64,000 nt of DNA from Hansfordia pulvinata (lineage: Eukaryota; Ascomycota; Sordariomycetes; Xylariales), in assembly GCA_006538405.1 (NCBI GenBank), contig BJKQ01000012.1, positions 531,001-595,000 of the forward strand, read 5' to 3'. Below, piece by piece: positions 47,141-60,239 of the stretch (position 1 is its first letter; each line of letters begins with the position of its first letter). Under the pieces are notes generated by a model. The model saw only the letters and a program-made list of their open reading frames with translations, was not told the DNA's origin and did no database searches. A program made the translations under genes and the position numbers.

Positions 47141-48544
47141 TCTGCCGCGCTGTGTTCTATTTTTCTTTTTTTTTTTTTAGCTCTTCCGTTTGTTTGTTTC
47201 TTGGGGGCTTGAATTCCTTCGACGGCCAACTGTTTATCAAGCGTGTCCTTCTCAATGTGAAGTAGGCTCTAATCATAAGACTTGCGATGATAGATACCTA
47301 GACTCGGGTTGTCGACCAAACCAGGACTTCGCCGAAACAAGCCAGAAAAACCCCCACTGAGCCACGCGCCCGAGGCCGGCCAGGTGCGTGCGTCAACGGT
47401 CAACTGCCGGGACTCGCCGTGTCGTAGGGTTACACAGCTCGGCTGGTATTTCGTGGCACCGGGGTGTTTGGTGGTCGGTGGTGCAATGCTAGGTCAAGCG
47501 GCGCGATTTGCGAGCGGTTCGTGGGGACGGACGGGGGTTGTTGTGTGTTCCCACACACACACACACGCACATATCCGAACAGGAAGATCACCGCTTCTCT
47601 CTCACTCACTCTTTGCCTCTCCGAATCGCCGGGCCGCGCTTCATGATCGATGAGCTTGGGCCGAGGAGGGAAGGGGGGGGCTTCTGTCCTTCGCCGCCGA
47701 GGCCCCCGGTCCGGTCAGAGCTGCTCCGCGGGGTGTGTGAGCAGGGGTGGCGAGCAAGGGGAGACGGGGGGGGGACCACAGGCAGCCACACGACCGCTGC
47801 TCGGCTCCACCGATACTCTTGTCTACGAGAAGTCTTCCCAGCTCCTCCCCCAGTCTGTTCCCCCCCACCTGACGTCGGACCTGCCATTTCCCCCCGGGGG
47901 TCTGGGGTCCGGGGTCCGGGGTCTTGTCGTGGGGCATGCCGGGGCTAAAAACCAGAAAGAGGGGGAGAGAGGGAGAGAGAGGTTCCCAGCCGCCACACAC
48001 CGCCGCCTATCCAAGTGCCAGCCTTGGCCACCTCCGGGAGGGGCCCGTGGACTGGCGCGAGAGCCTGTTCTACGCAGAACACTACCCCGGTAATGCGATC
48101 GCTCAGCGCTCTCCGGAGGTGACAACTCAAGAGTCTGAGGGTCTGAGAGGGCGTGTACGCCAGACTTCCTCCAGCACGAGAAGACACAAATCACACGAGA
48201 CGGCCATCATGAACATTGAACCGTCATTGCATTAGGAACTAACTTCTGTGAGTAAGGTGTAGGTAAGACAGGCCGTCGGCTATGTGTCTGCAGGTTATGT
48301 ACGTCTGCATGCCCAGGGACGCAGTCTCAGAGCCGCTCGCCCCTGGGCTTGTGGTTGGTGGTGGTATCTCCGTCGCAAGTCAAGAAGAGCAAAAAATAGA
48401 AAAAAACAAAATACATGATTTACGATAGGTTTTATAGGCATCGTCATCTGTAGTGACCGGCGCTGGCCAGCCTCGGTGCCCCGTTTTCTTCCTCGCCGTA
48501 TCTCTTCAAAATGGTTGTGGGCGGGGGGAGGGGGGGGGGGAGAA
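47141..48544. other. Intergenic, no gene seen
   Basis: Promoter side of the cytochrome b5 gene and 3' flank of the DUF3712 gene. Contains a T-run (47,170-47,179) and a short (CA)n at 47,553-47,566. No supported gene. Confidence 0.6.
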
Positions 48545-50271
48545 CTACGCCAGGACGACGCTCTCGCCGCTCAGCCCCAAACCCCGGCGGAATCTGAGCT
48601 TGGCTTCGTCCTGCGTCAGGTTGAGCGAGTCGGCCAGCCCGGACAGCAGCCCGCTACTCGACGACGACGACGACGAGTCGGTGTCGTTGCTGCTGCCATT
48701 GCTGCTGCTGCTGCTGTTACTACCGCCCAGCAGCCCGCCCAGACCACCCAGCAGTCCGCCCAGACCGCCGCCGCTGCTGCTGCTGTTGCCGGACGAGTCG
48801 CCGCCGCCGAAGAGCCCGTCGACGAGGCTGCCGAGGTTGTCGCCCAGCAGGTCGCCGATGCCCTGGAGGGTGGTGTCGCCCTGGAGGACGCTCTGGCTGA
48901 CGTCGGTCAGCAGCTGGAGGAGGGGGATGTCGGCGAAGAGGTGGGTGTCGGCGAGGACCTCCTCGAGGTAGGTGATGTGCTGGCCGTCGATGACGGTGGA
49001 GTTGCCGTTGACGCCGAGGTGCAGCTTGCCGGAGCCGATGGTGGCGGACTGGCTGGCGAGGATGGCGGCGAGGTTGGAGAAGAGCGTCGGCAGGAAGACC
49101 TCGCCGCGGAAGGGCAGCGTGCTGTTGCCCGGGGCAGGACGACGTCGAAGACGCTGGCCTTGCCGACCAGCAGGTCGCCCGCCCAGACGTTGAGGGTCAG
49201 GTTGCCGAGGCCCATGGTCAGGGGCGACCAGTTGGGCAGCGTTAGGTTGCCGATCAGGTTGGACCCGTCGCTGGCGTCGGGGGCAGGACGACGCGCGAGC
49301 CCACGAGCGCGAAGCCCTCGAGGTTGCGCAGGCCCCGGATGGTGACCGTCTTGTCGAGCGTGATGGGGAAGTGCAGGCGGCCCAGGCGCGCCGTCGTGTT
49401 GCCGCGCACGCTGATGTCCGTGTCGGCCTGGTGCAGCGTCCGCGTCAGCCACTTGCGCAGCTCGCTGCGGTTGCCCGTCTGCACCACCTGGTCCGCCACG
49501 CTGATCACCGTGTGGCCCGACACCGACTGCCCGGGAAGCGGCACCATCGTGAACGGGCTGAACTCGGGGCCCGGCGTGTCCGCGTTGTACAGGTACAGCT
49601 CCAGCGCGTCCAGCCCGACCGTCAGCCCGCCCGGCACGTCGAGCGCCGTCGACAGCCCGATCTTGACCGAGTGGTCCGTCTGCGCCGCCAGCGTCGCCCC
49701 GTAGATCGGCAGGTCCGTCTTGTTGACGATGGACTGGGCTATGGCGGGGATGATGACGAGGAAGCTGTTGGCCAGGAGGCGGGACATTAGTCTATATAAA
49801 TATCAAGCAAGTCTATATCAAGCATCATGGATGTAGCAAGCAAGCATGGCCGTTTTCGAGGAGCTCGGGTGGATTTCTGAACAGAACAGGCTCAGGCGGG
49901 GGCAAGATATCGCAAGAGAGAGAGAAAAAGGGGGCAGCGTGACAACTGTGTCATCTTGTCCGCTGCTCTCGAACTCACAGGATCGGAAGCAGTATCGCTG
50001 CCAGAATCACCGCGGCGATGAGGTAGCAGACCCAGAAGCGCCCAAAGTGGTTCTTGACCTTCTGCTTCCGCGTCAGCGCCGCGGCGCCCGCCGGGTCCAC
50101 GTCCTCGGCGTGCGTCAGCTTGATCTTCTGGCTGTCCTTGGTCGACTGCGGCGACAGCGCCGCCGCCGCCTTGGACGCGCCGCCGCCGCCGCCGCCCGAC
50201 TCGGCCCACGCCGCCGACATGTTGCCGCCTCCGTAGCTCGAGCCCTCTGCGACCCTCTTGCCCGCGCTCAT
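48545..50271 (-). CDS. DUF3712 domain membrane protein
   Basis: Exon 1 (49,979-50,271) encodes a cytosolic Gly/Ala-rich head, a basic stretch (TRKQKVKNHFGRF) and the start of one membrane helix. Splicing over a 214-bp intron (GTGAGT...ACTAATG...CAACAG) completes it as LLPILFLVIIPAIAQSIVNK. The rest, outside the membrane, is a DUF3712-type beta-rich region with many N-glycosylation sequons, repeated LDVPGGLTVGLDALELYLYN-like strands, then a Ser/Asn/Gly-rich tail. It is a family expanded in filamentous ascomycetes; function unknown. Two frame breaks at 49,279-49,283 and 49,131-49,134 lie in the same local word (ggggcaggacgac); one added base in each gives 504 residues. Topology (single N-terminal anchor) is inferred. 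Confidence 0.82.
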
Positions 50272-53200
50272 GGCCCCGCGGTGTCGTGTCGTGACGTGTC
50301 GTGTCGTCGCCGGACCGGACCGGACGAGGTCTTCTGTCTGGCAGGAGGGGGAGGAATGGGTGGCAACCAGAGTGTAAGTCGAGCTCAGGGCAGGCTGGCT
50401 GGTGGAAGTTCGGAGGTCGATCAGGCGGGCATGGGCGACATCAACCTTGGCATGAACGAGTCGAAAAAGAACAACAACGACAAAGAACAGCCAACGCTTG
50501 CTTCAATGGCCCTGCGCGTGTGTCGGGCTTGGATGCTTCGCCCGGACTGTCAAAGTGTTATCTACCCCGTAGAATATCGCGAGACTCAACATCGACACAG
50601 AAACAAGGGCAAGGGCAAAGGGCGGGAGAAGGCGTTTTCCGAGCCGGGACACTCTGGGGAGGAAGGGCAATCTCGAATACAGATATCCCAATCTCCGCCC
50701 AAGGCAATGCGACGGGCCATCCAAGGCCAGAAACGCCCATGCTCGCCCGCCTGCCGTTGCCTTGCCCTCTGGCTGTCTGTCTGGTTCTCTCTCCCCCCGC
50801 CCGCCGCCCGCCGCCCACTCGCTGTTTTCTGTCCACCTCCCCGCAAAGGGGACCCTTTCCCTCCCTTTGCCGAGCCCAGAGTACCTAAGGTAGCATCGCC
50901 ATCCCGGAGATCGTCTCGCCCTGCCCGCCTCCCCTCCCGCTGGCCGACTGTCTTCCCTCTGCCCATCCGGCCGGCGGCGCACAACGACAGTCTTCCTACC
51001 TCAGAAGCAGGCCCGGCTCTATGCTGAGGCTGGTGGGCGCGGGGTAACAAGCGGACAAGCTTCACAATGAAGATCCCTGTCCCGTCAAGTCGGGTTGTCT
51101 CCGGTGTGGAGGCGGTGGCTTCCTGGGGTTTTCTCCGTCCTTCCCCCACGCGAGCGGCAGCACTGATTGGGGGAGGAGGTGATAGACAGCCAGGGATTCC
51201 CCAACAGTTAGGTACGGGGACGGATCGAGGAGATGCGGCTGGAGAACACCTTCTTTCGCGCTTTCTCCCCCTCCCCTCCGCCATCCCTTGCACTTTGTGG
51301 AGAGGTCCCGAGTGATAACGAGGATACCAGAGCGGTGGAGAGCCGCACCCCTGCTTGCATAGTCATGTGCAATCCCGGAGGCCTTGCCCAAGTCAGTGGC
51401 CCAGTGGGGAGGAGTGAACGGTTTGCTTGGGCCGCTGAGAGTGCGAGGGCTGCTCGCGCGCGAGAGACCCCGTCGACCTACCGGGACATGGTCTTCTTCT
51501 CGAGGCGGCGAGGCGGCGTGACCGGGACGAGGCTGGGCGAGATTGGGATGCCATGCATGGGTGGCGGAAGTCGTAGGGAGAGCGAGGGACAGCAGAGGGA
51601 CAGGACAGCCAGCCGTTACGAGTACTCGTCGAGGCCGGCCACAAGAGGCTGTTCGTCCGGGGGCTCAGGACGGCAAGCCAATGAAAACACGGACAATGCA
51701 TAATGCCCAACCGCTCCTCTGGTGTCCCTCCAGAGTCACAGGCAGCGAGCGGGTGGCGTGCCATCCGGTCTGGGGCTCTTGCGTTACCCATGCGGGTGAT
51801 GGCACACTTAGAGAAGAAGAAGAAGCAGAAGTGGGGGAGCGGAGAGGAAAAGATCTTCGGCGCCGCAGAGGAGTGTGGGTGAGGTGGGCGAGGCTGGTGC
51901 CCCTTGTCGTGCCGAGGAAGCAACGTCAGCGGCCAACATGTGAAGCGAGGCTGTCGATCCCTGCCTTTGCGCCGCGACGGCCGCGGCCAGCGCGCCCTGT
52001 CTATCTGCCTTCCTGACTGTCTTTCTGTCTACCTGTCTGTCTGTCTTTCTGCCTGCAGCCCCGAAAAGCCAAGCTTGGATCCAGGGGGGACTGCAGCTGA
52101 CTGCCGGCCCACGGGCGCTCGCAGCAGGCCAGTTCCTGAGCTGAGAGGTCTGGTCCAAGCCCGTTACTCCGGACCGAGTGGGATTCAGAAGTGTCCATCG
52201 TCTGTTGAGGCATAAACCATGGGCACGGGGCAATCTGGATGGTGATAAAAGCAGCGGCAGCGGCAAAATCGACGAGACACTCACACGGCTTTCTCTGTTC
52301 CAGACTATCGTGTCCTCATTTCTCTTTTTTTTTTTTTTTTTATATTTTCCTTCCCTTTCTGTTTTCTTCCATCTTATACGATGGCGATTCTGTGGCCCAG
52401 GGGTCGGTCGACTCGCCGGATCTCGCCGCAGACTGGGCCCTCCCCCTCCAGCTGCAGATACCTACCTACCTACCGTGACACGCCAGGCCCCAGGCGGATC
52501 ACGATGAGCGTCGCGATGTGGCGCACACACAGCTCTGCCCGTCTGCCCGTCAATATGCGCTCCGTTCCCCCCCCTCCGCGACAGTGGTGCCCATGGCGAT
52601 GATCCTGTTGCGTCAGCCTAGCCCGTCGTTACCTTTCCACTTCTATTACTAGCAAGTCATAACAACCGGCCGTCGTGGGCGCGGGGGACCCCGCTCCCCC
52701 CGCGGTCCGGATGTCATTTCTGCTCTCCACAGTGGTTCCCCCCCGGGCCCTGTCTGTGTCTGTATCCGTATCCGTCAGGGCGCGCGGGCCGGGGTTCATG
52801 TGGCGCTTGCGGAAGAAGAACAGGGGGGGCTGGGCTGAGAGGAAGTATCGTATAGGACAGGGGCTTCTTGTCGGGGTAAAGCGGCGTTGCAAGCGACATG
52901 GTTTCCCAATCCGTCGGCTGCCACGCCCGCCTGGCCTATCACAGAGCGCTCGTCGTGGCTGACGGCAGCATACTGTCCGTACTCGCCTCCCGAGGTCGAA
53001 GGGGGAACCTCAAGGGGACGAGGCTCTCGGGCGTGCCGAGGTTGCTTCCACGCCCTGGCCCGCAGCAGCGCTGGTGGCCAGGCTGACCACCAACTATGCG
53101 CCGGAGGGCTTCAGTCGGCAGGCACACACACACACACACACACACAGAGACACACAGACACACCCGCACACAGTCTCTCGTAGAAGATCTTGTCTGCGTC

Positions 53201-53702
53201 TCCGCGACTGTCTGTCTATGTCGGTACACGGGGTGATCTGCCATGTAACGAGATCTGCCCGTCTGGAGATACGATACTCGTGCCCAAAGCCCAGACCTGA
53301 GTACGGCTCCCCCTGCTCGTTCCCTAACTCTCCCTGGGGCCGCTTCTTCCTCCGGAACATAGAACCCGGGGTCGCCTGAGGCTGCTGTGTCACCACATAC
53401 GGCGCTGATCCTGCCGGCCACGTCCATCTCGCCCGTCCGCCCTGTCCGTCTGGCTGTCCATCGACGCGGGGCCCCGCGCGAGCATGGGGCTCTTGTCGAC
53501 GGGACAGGGCAAGCAGCGGGCCTTGGATCGCCATTCTGCTTCCGCAGCCCGGGGCAGGACTAGATAATGCATCGGGACGGCATGGCATGGAATATCTCGC
53601 CCTCGGCTCCTCTGCCTCCTGCGCCTGAGCCCGTCGGCGCCGTCGGCGCGTCGGGGAGTCAGAGGGACTCCGAACGGGGATGGAGGGCTTATACGCGGCC
53701 TG

Positions 53703-53744
<42 letters not shown>

Positions 53745-54161
53745 ACCCCCACTACGAAACCGCATCGTCCCATGCTGGCCTGTCGTGGGATGACCTGCAT
53801 GCAGACGGGTGGTGTTGTAGGGAGAGAGATAGAGTCAGAGACACACACAGAGAGAGAGTTATATGTAGAAGAAGCCCGTAGCCATCGGCTGCCGCCTCTC
53901 GGATATCTGAGAGATCGGATACCACGCACCACCCAGTCCTGCACGTCTTGTCGTTTGCATCTGAGTCGGCAAGAAGCGCATCTTTCCTCCTGCGGGGCAG
54001 ACTTTTGCATGTTCTACTTCAATACAACCAACATCTCCCCTCTTCCAGAATAGTCCTCTCCGTCTTTGTGTACTGTTGACAACCCACCACCACCATCAGA
54101 CCACCACCACGACCACTACTACAAACCTCCTCCTTCTCTTCGTCCCCTCCTCCATACCGCC
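50272..54161. other. 3.9-kb intergenic region
   Basis: Divergent spacer between the DUF3712 and oxygenase genes. It holds (CA)n tracts at 53,123-53,146 and 53,704-53,739, a T-run at 52,325-52,340 and pyrimidine-rich CTGTCTGT repeats at 52,005-52,055. Frames up to ~390 codons open through it in several phases but show no protein signature. The sequence just before 54,162 is rich in CCA/CTCC, typical of a 5' leader. Confidence 0.55.
53704..53739. repeat. (CA)18 microsatellite
   Basis: Perfect CA run; a second one of about 12 units lies at 53,123-53,146. Confidence 0.95.
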
Positions 54162-55147
54162 ATGGCGTCCCAAGCCCCGTCCAACGAGTCGAGCTCGTTC
54201 ACGACGACGGACGAAAAGGCCGCCGTCAACAATAACAACAACAACCACCACGGCAGCGAAGGCAGCAGCAGCCCGGCGCCACCACCCGCGGCGGCGGCGG
54301 CCGCCTTCTCCAAGGAGGACTTCCTGTCGCCCGACTTCAACCCCAAGCACCTCAACCTGATTGTGCAGGAGGGCATCATCCTGGGGGCGGGGTGGCGGCG
54401 ATCCTGCTGCAGGTGGCCGAGGCCGGGGTGGGCGCGGGGGTCAACGAGCACAGCAACTTTGCGTACCGGGTGCAGGACCGGCTGCGGACGACCATGACGT
54501 TTGTGTACTGCATGGCCTTTGGGACGCCCGAGGAGAAGCGGGCCATCGTGGCCATGGTGACGCGGGTGCACGAGCAGGTCAACGGGCGGCTCAACGAGGG
54601 GCGGGACAAGGGGAAAGCCTACAGCGCGCTGGACCCGGAGCTGCAGCTGTGGGTGGCGGCGACGCTGTACGCGACGGGCGTCGAGCTGCACCAGCGCGTC
54701 TGGGGCCCGATCCGCGACGGCGAGCTGCACGAGAAGATCTACCGCGAGTACGCCATCCTCGCCTGCGCGCTCCAGGTGCCGCCCGAGATGTGGCCGCCCA
54801 CCCGCGCCGACTTCTGGCGCTACTGGGACCGCAAGATCGCCTCCATCGAGATCACCGACCACGCCCGCGAGGTCGCCAAGGACCTGCTCTACCTGCGCAA
54901 GGCCCCGGCCTACATGCGCCTCTTCGTCCCCAGCGTCCGCGTCGTCACCGCCGAGTGGCTGCCCCCGCGCATCCGCGAAGGCTACGGCGTCAACCACCAC
55001 CCCACCCTCTACAAGTGGCACGAGTTCGCCGTCAAGGCCCTCTACCGCCCCCTGCCCCTCTACGTCCGCTCCTACCCCGTCCGCCTCTACATGGGCGACA
55101 TGAGGAAGCGCCTGGCCAAGCACCAGAAGGTCTTTGAGAAGGCGTGA
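54162..55147 (+). CDS. DUF2236 / mpaB-type oxygenase family protein
   Basis: Belongs to the ER-bound oxygenase mpaB / rubber oxygenase catalytic-domain family, heme-dependent in characterised members. After a ~50-residue disordered leader (Asn-, Ala- and Pro-runs) comes SPDFNPKHLNLIVQEGIILG, then a Gly-rich turn, AAILLQVAEAGVGAGVNEHS, RVQDRLRTTMTFVYCMAFGT, the family's LWVAATLYATGVELHQRVWG and a C-terminal LLYLRKAPAYMRLFVPSVRV. His residues in the domain (NEHS, ELHQ) are candidates for heme ligation; I cannot tell which. No signal peptide. One frame break at the G5 run 54,383-54,387, repaired by one base to LGGGVAAILLQV; then 328 residues. No biosynthetic neighbours, so the substrate is unknown. 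Confidence 0.85.
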
Positions 55148-55232
55148 GCAGAGACGGAACAGAGAAAGACAAACAGAGAGAAGAGGGAAGACGTTGAGAA
55201 AAGGGGGCGGGAAGTGAGACGAGCCAGAAGAC

Positions 55233-55287
55233 GAGGAGGAGGAGGAGGAGGAGGAGGAGGAGGAGGAGGAGGAGGAGGAGGAGGAGA
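55233..55287. repeat. (GAG)n microsatellite
   Basis: About 18 GAG units 85 bases after the oxygenase stop codon, probably in the 3' UTR. Confidence 0.95.
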
Positions 55288-55876
55288 AGACGGAGCCGTC
55301 GATCACGTTTTATTTATGATTGTCTTTCCTAGAGTCGTCCACCACTGAGATGCCACTATACAGCCTGTCTGTGGTAGTTGTTTCCGCTTTCCATTTTCCT
55401 TTTTTGTTCCCCCCTTTGTTACTTACTTCCCCTCTGTTGTTGCTGAGCCGAGGGTGTTGTCCGTCTCGAAGCATCTGATAGCATATGCATTCCCTCCACA
55501 CTGCGCTGCACTGCGAGCATTCACATGTCGGGCCTATCCGTCGTCCGATGAGTCTAGAGAGGAATAGGCAGGCCAGGGTAGCATTATCGATTTGTGTCAA
55601 GTGGGATGGGAGGAGAGGGGAGACGAGGACAGGGCAGGGCCAGATAACCCCCGGCACTCTGTCCACCCTCCCCTCCCCCTTTCCCCCCAGTGCTTATAGT
55701 ACTCTATTCACACGCATTGTGCCCGTTACCACCAAGCCAGTAACACGTACCCCGTGGTTCCACCCAGCGAAGCACGATTCCTCTCGCGCCTACTCGCACA
55801 CCCCTGTCGCGTCGTCTCCGCACCCATCGACCCGACCCGCTGCCGGTCACAATCGCACAGCGACTTTGCAAGATGG

Positions 55877-55936
55877 AAGAGAGAGAGAGAGCGAGAGAGA
55901 GAGAGAAGAAGAAGAAGAAGAAGAAGAAGAAGAAGA
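55877..55936. repeat. (GA)n-(AAG)n compound microsatellite
   Basis: A GA run with one GCG interruption passes into about ten AAG units. Confidence 0.95.
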
Positions 55937-56132
55937 ACAAAGAGCCAGGTAAACTACAATGGCAACCGGGCCGCCTCCTCGCCTTCCAGCGACCCTCTCG
56001 GCCAGGCAGCCGGTCCTGTGCCATGGACGGGTGCCTGACGCCTCCGCTCTGATCCCAATCTCGCCCCGGCAAGGTGGCTCACGTCGCAGTTACGCGTCAG
56101 GCCTGGCACTTGTGTCAATGCAAGGGGCTTGT

Positions 56133-56135
<3 letters not shown>

Positions 56136-56196
<61 letters not shown>

Positions 56197-56211
56197 CGTG
56201 TGTGTGTGTGT
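56136..56211. repeat. (CT)n-(GT)n compound microsatellite
   Basis: About 27 CT units followed by a TG/CG-interrupted GT run. Confidence 0.95.
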
Positions 56212-56730
56212 TGTAGGCACTCCAACTCTCCCCGCCATGGATGGTGAGATCTAGTTGAATAAATGCCCCATCCCACAGTGACAGGGGGGGTAACTGGCCC
56301 CTCCCACCCGCCTTGTTACTGGATTCGTCACGCTGCTTACCACGGGCAGAGCGCATTGATCACCACTGGCTGGCATCCAGCAAGGGCCGTGTAACACATT
56401 TGATTCATTAAAGCTCATTACAGTACCCCGACTTCATGTACGGCTCGGTTCGTAGGTGTTTCGTTGGCAGGGTTTGGCATTCCGGAGGGTCCCGGAGGCA
56501 CAAAAGCCCAATCACTTTGTACGGCCGTTTTTCGGTCATCTCTCGTAACCTGGGCCACCTTACCCTTGTCTCCTGCAACACCAATGGGGGGTAACAAAAA
56601 GACGAATACAGCCTCACCGTCTGCCATCCAATAGAGAGCGCCCCGTGCCTGGCAGACCATTCATCATCATCATACACCCCTTCCCAACCCTCCTTCACTG
56701 CAACCCCGGGTCTTCCTCCGGGTTTCTTCT

Positions 56731-57692
56731 TCACAGGGCCAGCGCCACGCCCAGCACGCCCGCGATGCCGGCTATGCCCGCCACCAGGCTGCGGCTGGCC
56801 CCCGTCGGCTGCGCCATGTCCGAGCTGCTCGACGTCTCCCCCGCCGCCTCACTCTCGCCGCTGCCGCTGCCCTCCGTCGGGCTGTCCGTCGGGGTCGACG
56901 TCACGGTGTACACCGCGTCGCCCGTCTGGATCTGCTTGGCCATGTTGCCGAAGAAGGTCTTGAGGTCGGGGTCGAGAGACTATTTGTCGAGTGCGAGTAG
57001 TTGGGGGGGGAGGGGGTTTGTCGTTAGCTTGGAATAAATCATGGAGGTGACGAAAAGGGAGCGAAAATGGGGGGGAAGAAGGGCAGGAAATTGAACGGAA
57101 GAATGATTGTAAAAAAAGAAAAGAAAAAAAAGGAAAAAGGAAAACTCACCTCATACCACGCCGGCGTGTTGCCGGCCTTGAACTCGGAAGCCACGCTCGA
57201 CCGGTACTGCGTGTTCATCAGGCTGACCAGGATGGTCGGCGGGATGGCCGTCATGACCTCCTGGCGCAGGCTCGCCGGGATGGAGATGCCCAGCGTCACG
57301 GTCGGCGTCGCCGCCATGGGCTCCACCGACATGTGCTCGGCGTACGATCCGCTGGTAGGCGAGGGCAGGTCAGTTTCGTTGTTCCTGGTAACAAAAAGGG
57401 ACAAGAAGAAGAAGAAAGAAAAAGAAAAACAAAAGAGTGAACTGGAGAGAGATCCAGATCAGATCAGAGGGCGGAAACATCCCCCAAGTGAAACGTACAG
57501 CTGCGACTTGATCTTGGAGTAGTCGACGCTCGAGGTCGCCGTCGCCGTCTCGGAGGATGCCTCGGTGATCGAGGCCGTCGTCTCGTCGGCCCTCTTCAGG
57601 GGCTCCGGGTGCGCGTGGTTCTGCTGCTGCTGCTTGGCCAGCGACGTCGCCGCAAGGGCGACGAGCAGCACGGACTTGACGGCGGACAGCAT
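56731..57692 (-). CDS. GPI-anchored secreted protein, three exons
   Basis: Exons 57,499-57,692, 57,150-57,351 and 56,731-56,979 (645 nt, 214 residues). The N-terminus is a signal peptide (MLSAVKSVLLVALAATSLAK) followed by a Gln/Thr/Ser-rich segment. The core contains ISIPASLRQEVMTAIPPTIL, an EFKAGNTPAWYE|SLDPDLKTFF block restored by intron 2, and QTGDAVYTVT. The C-terminus is Ser/Gly-rich, then a hydrophobic tail ending GIAGVLGVALAL with no charge after it, a classic GPI-attachment signal. Two acceptors 24 bases apart in frame are possible for exon 2; the one at 57,352-57,354 (after CTGAC...ACCAG) is preferred because a branch site lies at the right distance. Likely at the cell wall or plasma membrane; function unknown. 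Confidence 0.82.
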
Positions 57693-58040
57693 GATGGGAA
57701 CAGAAGGGGGAGAAAGAAAGCAGGACAATCTGTGGTGTTGGCAAGCAACGAGCGAGCGTCCTTCAACGCAAACAAAGGGGTTTTGTCGACTGGGGGACGG
57801 CCAAGCCAAGAGATGCAGGTAGAGCTGGGTATGTATCTGGGACGGAGAGGCCGGGCCAAAACAAAGATTCGACAGGGCAGATGAGGGGAAGAGGGCCTAA
57901 AGAGGGCCAAGGCTATCGTGGGATGGCAAGGCGCACGCACTCGACGTCTCCGCGCAACTCTCGACACGGCGAAGCAGTACCCCAACCCGCAGACCCCGGC
58001 GTCGACTGACTTGCCATGCGCGGCCGATCGGAAGGGTCGC

Positions 58041-58100
58041 CTCTCCCTCTCCCTCTCTCTCCTCTCCCTCTCTCTCCTCTCCCTCTCTCTCCTCTCCCTC
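58041..58100. repeat. CTCTCCCTCTCTC minisatellite
   Basis: A 17-bp pyrimidine unit is repeated about three times within a purely CT/TC tract. Confidence 0.85.
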
Positions 58101-59897
58101 TAGATAGAACCAGGAAGAGAAGTGGAACCGAGGAGGAGAGATGCAGATGCCGACGACACCGCCCATGATCGCTCATGCTCGGCCGGGAATCCCTCAAGCC
58201 GAGGCTGCCGACAACTCACGCACTCAGACGCTTCCGGACCACCGCCGCCGTCCTGGACACCACGCCTGGCTTGCCCCATCCTTGCCCTTGGCCGCCAACG
58301 CTTGCATGCGCTTTCATCACGAGGGCCCTTCAGCTTCCAGCTAAGCGGCAAGACGTCATGGCTGAGTTGACGAGGGTAGGCCAAATACGAGCTTCGCTTG
58401 GAAGCCATCTCGGTGCAAAAGCCTCATGGGAAAGGTCGCCGGTAGCATCAGAGTCCTTCAATATCACGGTGTAGGGTTGTATAGTCAACCCAGCCAACCC
58501 GCCCTTCCCCCCTCCCCTTGCAAAAGAGCCGGCGGGGTGGACCGGGGCCTCGTATAGGCTGGCCAGCCCCCCCTCCCCCTTCTCCGCACGACATCCCGGC
58601 CTTTCTCCAGACGGATCACCAAAGCACCCACCGTTCAGGTACGCCAGGGGTTGCGGCCGCCGTTGCCCAGCGGGCACGCTCTCGAGGGGGGGAGGAGAGG
58701 TTGAGCAGCACTGAGCATTGCCCGATTCCGTAATTCCTCCACCTGCCACCCGGGACCCACGAGCCAAGCCCGCCCACAGTCCTCCAATCCGATGGACGTC
58801 TTCTTCCCGCGCGCTCTGGGGTAAACAGCGACGGGCCCGGCCTCGGCAGGCCCCAGACCCAGAACCAGGTTGCCAGGCCCCCCATCCCCCCGCATCCGAG
58901 TGGCCGCCGTAGCGACGTGCAGTCAGGCCCGCCGGGGGCCACTTGCTCCATGCGGAGAGAGAGAAGAGAGCGGCACAGAGGCGGGATCTAGACGCCCGTC
59001 CAACGTCATTGGCCCGGGGTCCGCTTGTCATATCCCGCGAGCTCATGCCCGAACGCGACGGCAGCCTTGCTTGCACCACCAGCGAGCAGCCGGGGCGAAT
59101 CTTGCCATGTCATGCTTGCCAGGCAAGCAACGACCAGACTCTTCTCTGCCCTGTTGCTCCCTCTGCCTCTTCCCCCCCCTGTTCATGGCTCACCAGCCTC
59201 CCGGCGCTCTCATCGCGGTCACCTGAGCTCGGCTGAACATGATCTGGACAGCCAGCCAGCCAGTCACCTCGCGCCGCGTTCCGAAGCCCGTCACCAACTG
59301 GGTACCACCATCCCCGCCTCACATGCCGGGGCTGTCGATGGGAGAGAGAGCCCCCCCTCCCTCTCCACACCGCCGGCGACGTAGCCTCGCAGGTCTCTGT
59401 GCAACCCGAGGCTCGCGGGGAGAAAAACTTAGAACGGACTGCTATAGTCGTCGCCAAGGCTCGTGGCTTAGGGTTGACTGGAAACGGGGACTCGCCGCTT
59501 TGCCAGAGTGTGTCCCCACCACGACCACACCGTGGTAAAGCCGGAACTCGAGCCGGTGGGGGGGGGGGGGAGAGAAGAAGAGTCGTCTAGATCGTCAAGG
59601 CGAGCGTGGTCAGCAAGTGTGGGTTGGGCGGGCGACCTGCTGCCACCCCCTTGCCCCCTTTCACAAAGGTCCTCCGCTCTCACTGTGGGGATGGCCCGCA
59701 GCGTCGTCCGGGGTAGGAGGGGGACCAGCATGGGGAGATCGATGATGGCAGCTGGGCTCGTGAAAGAAATTAGGGCCTGCCGCAACTTCAATGCCCACGG
59801 GCATGCAGAAGTAGCTTGCGGGGTAGGCCAGCACGGGCAATGGTGCAAGGGAGATGAAGAACAAGCGTGATCGGCGGGGAGGGGACACGGGGAGCAG

Positions 59898-59906
<9 letters not shown>

Positions 59907-59938
<32 letters not shown>
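59907..59938. repeat. (GA)n microsatellite
   Basis: About 16 GA units preceded by TAGATAGA. Confidence 0.9.
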
Positions 59939-59942
<4 letters not shown>

Positions 59943-60239
59943 GGCATAGGCGACAGGGATCCAAGATCTTTGGGAATCGTGTTTGTCGACAAGCTCGGCA
60001 ACGGGCATGCCTGGCTCGTGAGTATAATACCAGGCCTCGTCGTCTGCCCGGAAATCCATCTCTCAGACTCAGCAGCTCCAGCACAAGTCTCCCAACTCAA
60101 CTCCCTCCCCCCTCCTCATAGAGCCGAGTTAATCTCCCCCCCATTGGAGCCGGTTCGCAGGTCTTGAGCCTTGTCCTCCTCCTCCTCCTCCTCCTCTCCC
60201 CCCTTTTTCTTGTTGTTTGCTCACCAGAGCCTTGCAACA

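Larger units (their letters stand above)
55148..56730. other. Convergent intergenic region rich in microsatellites
   Basis: Holds (GAG)n at 55,233-55,287, (GA)n-(AAG)n at 55,877-55,936 and (TC)n-(TG)n at 56,136-56,211. No supported gene. Confidence 0.65.
57693..60239. other. 2.5-kb divergent intergenic region
   Basis: Contains a CT-rich minisatellite (58,041-58,100) and (GA)n (59,907-59,938). A TC-rich leader (60,165-60,235) precedes the next gene. Open frames at 58.3-59.1 kb and 59.5-60.1 kb lack any signature. Confidence 0.6.

Noticed and set aside
49846..51027. 393-codon + strand frame near the DUF3712 start
   Set aside because: Low-complexity and overlaps the first exon of the DUF3712 gene on the other strand, which has a clear membrane helix and splice site.
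58330..59079. 249-codon minus-strand frame between the two GPI-type genes
   Set aside because: No recognisable motif; mixed Gly/Arg/Ser content; other frames of similar length overlap it.
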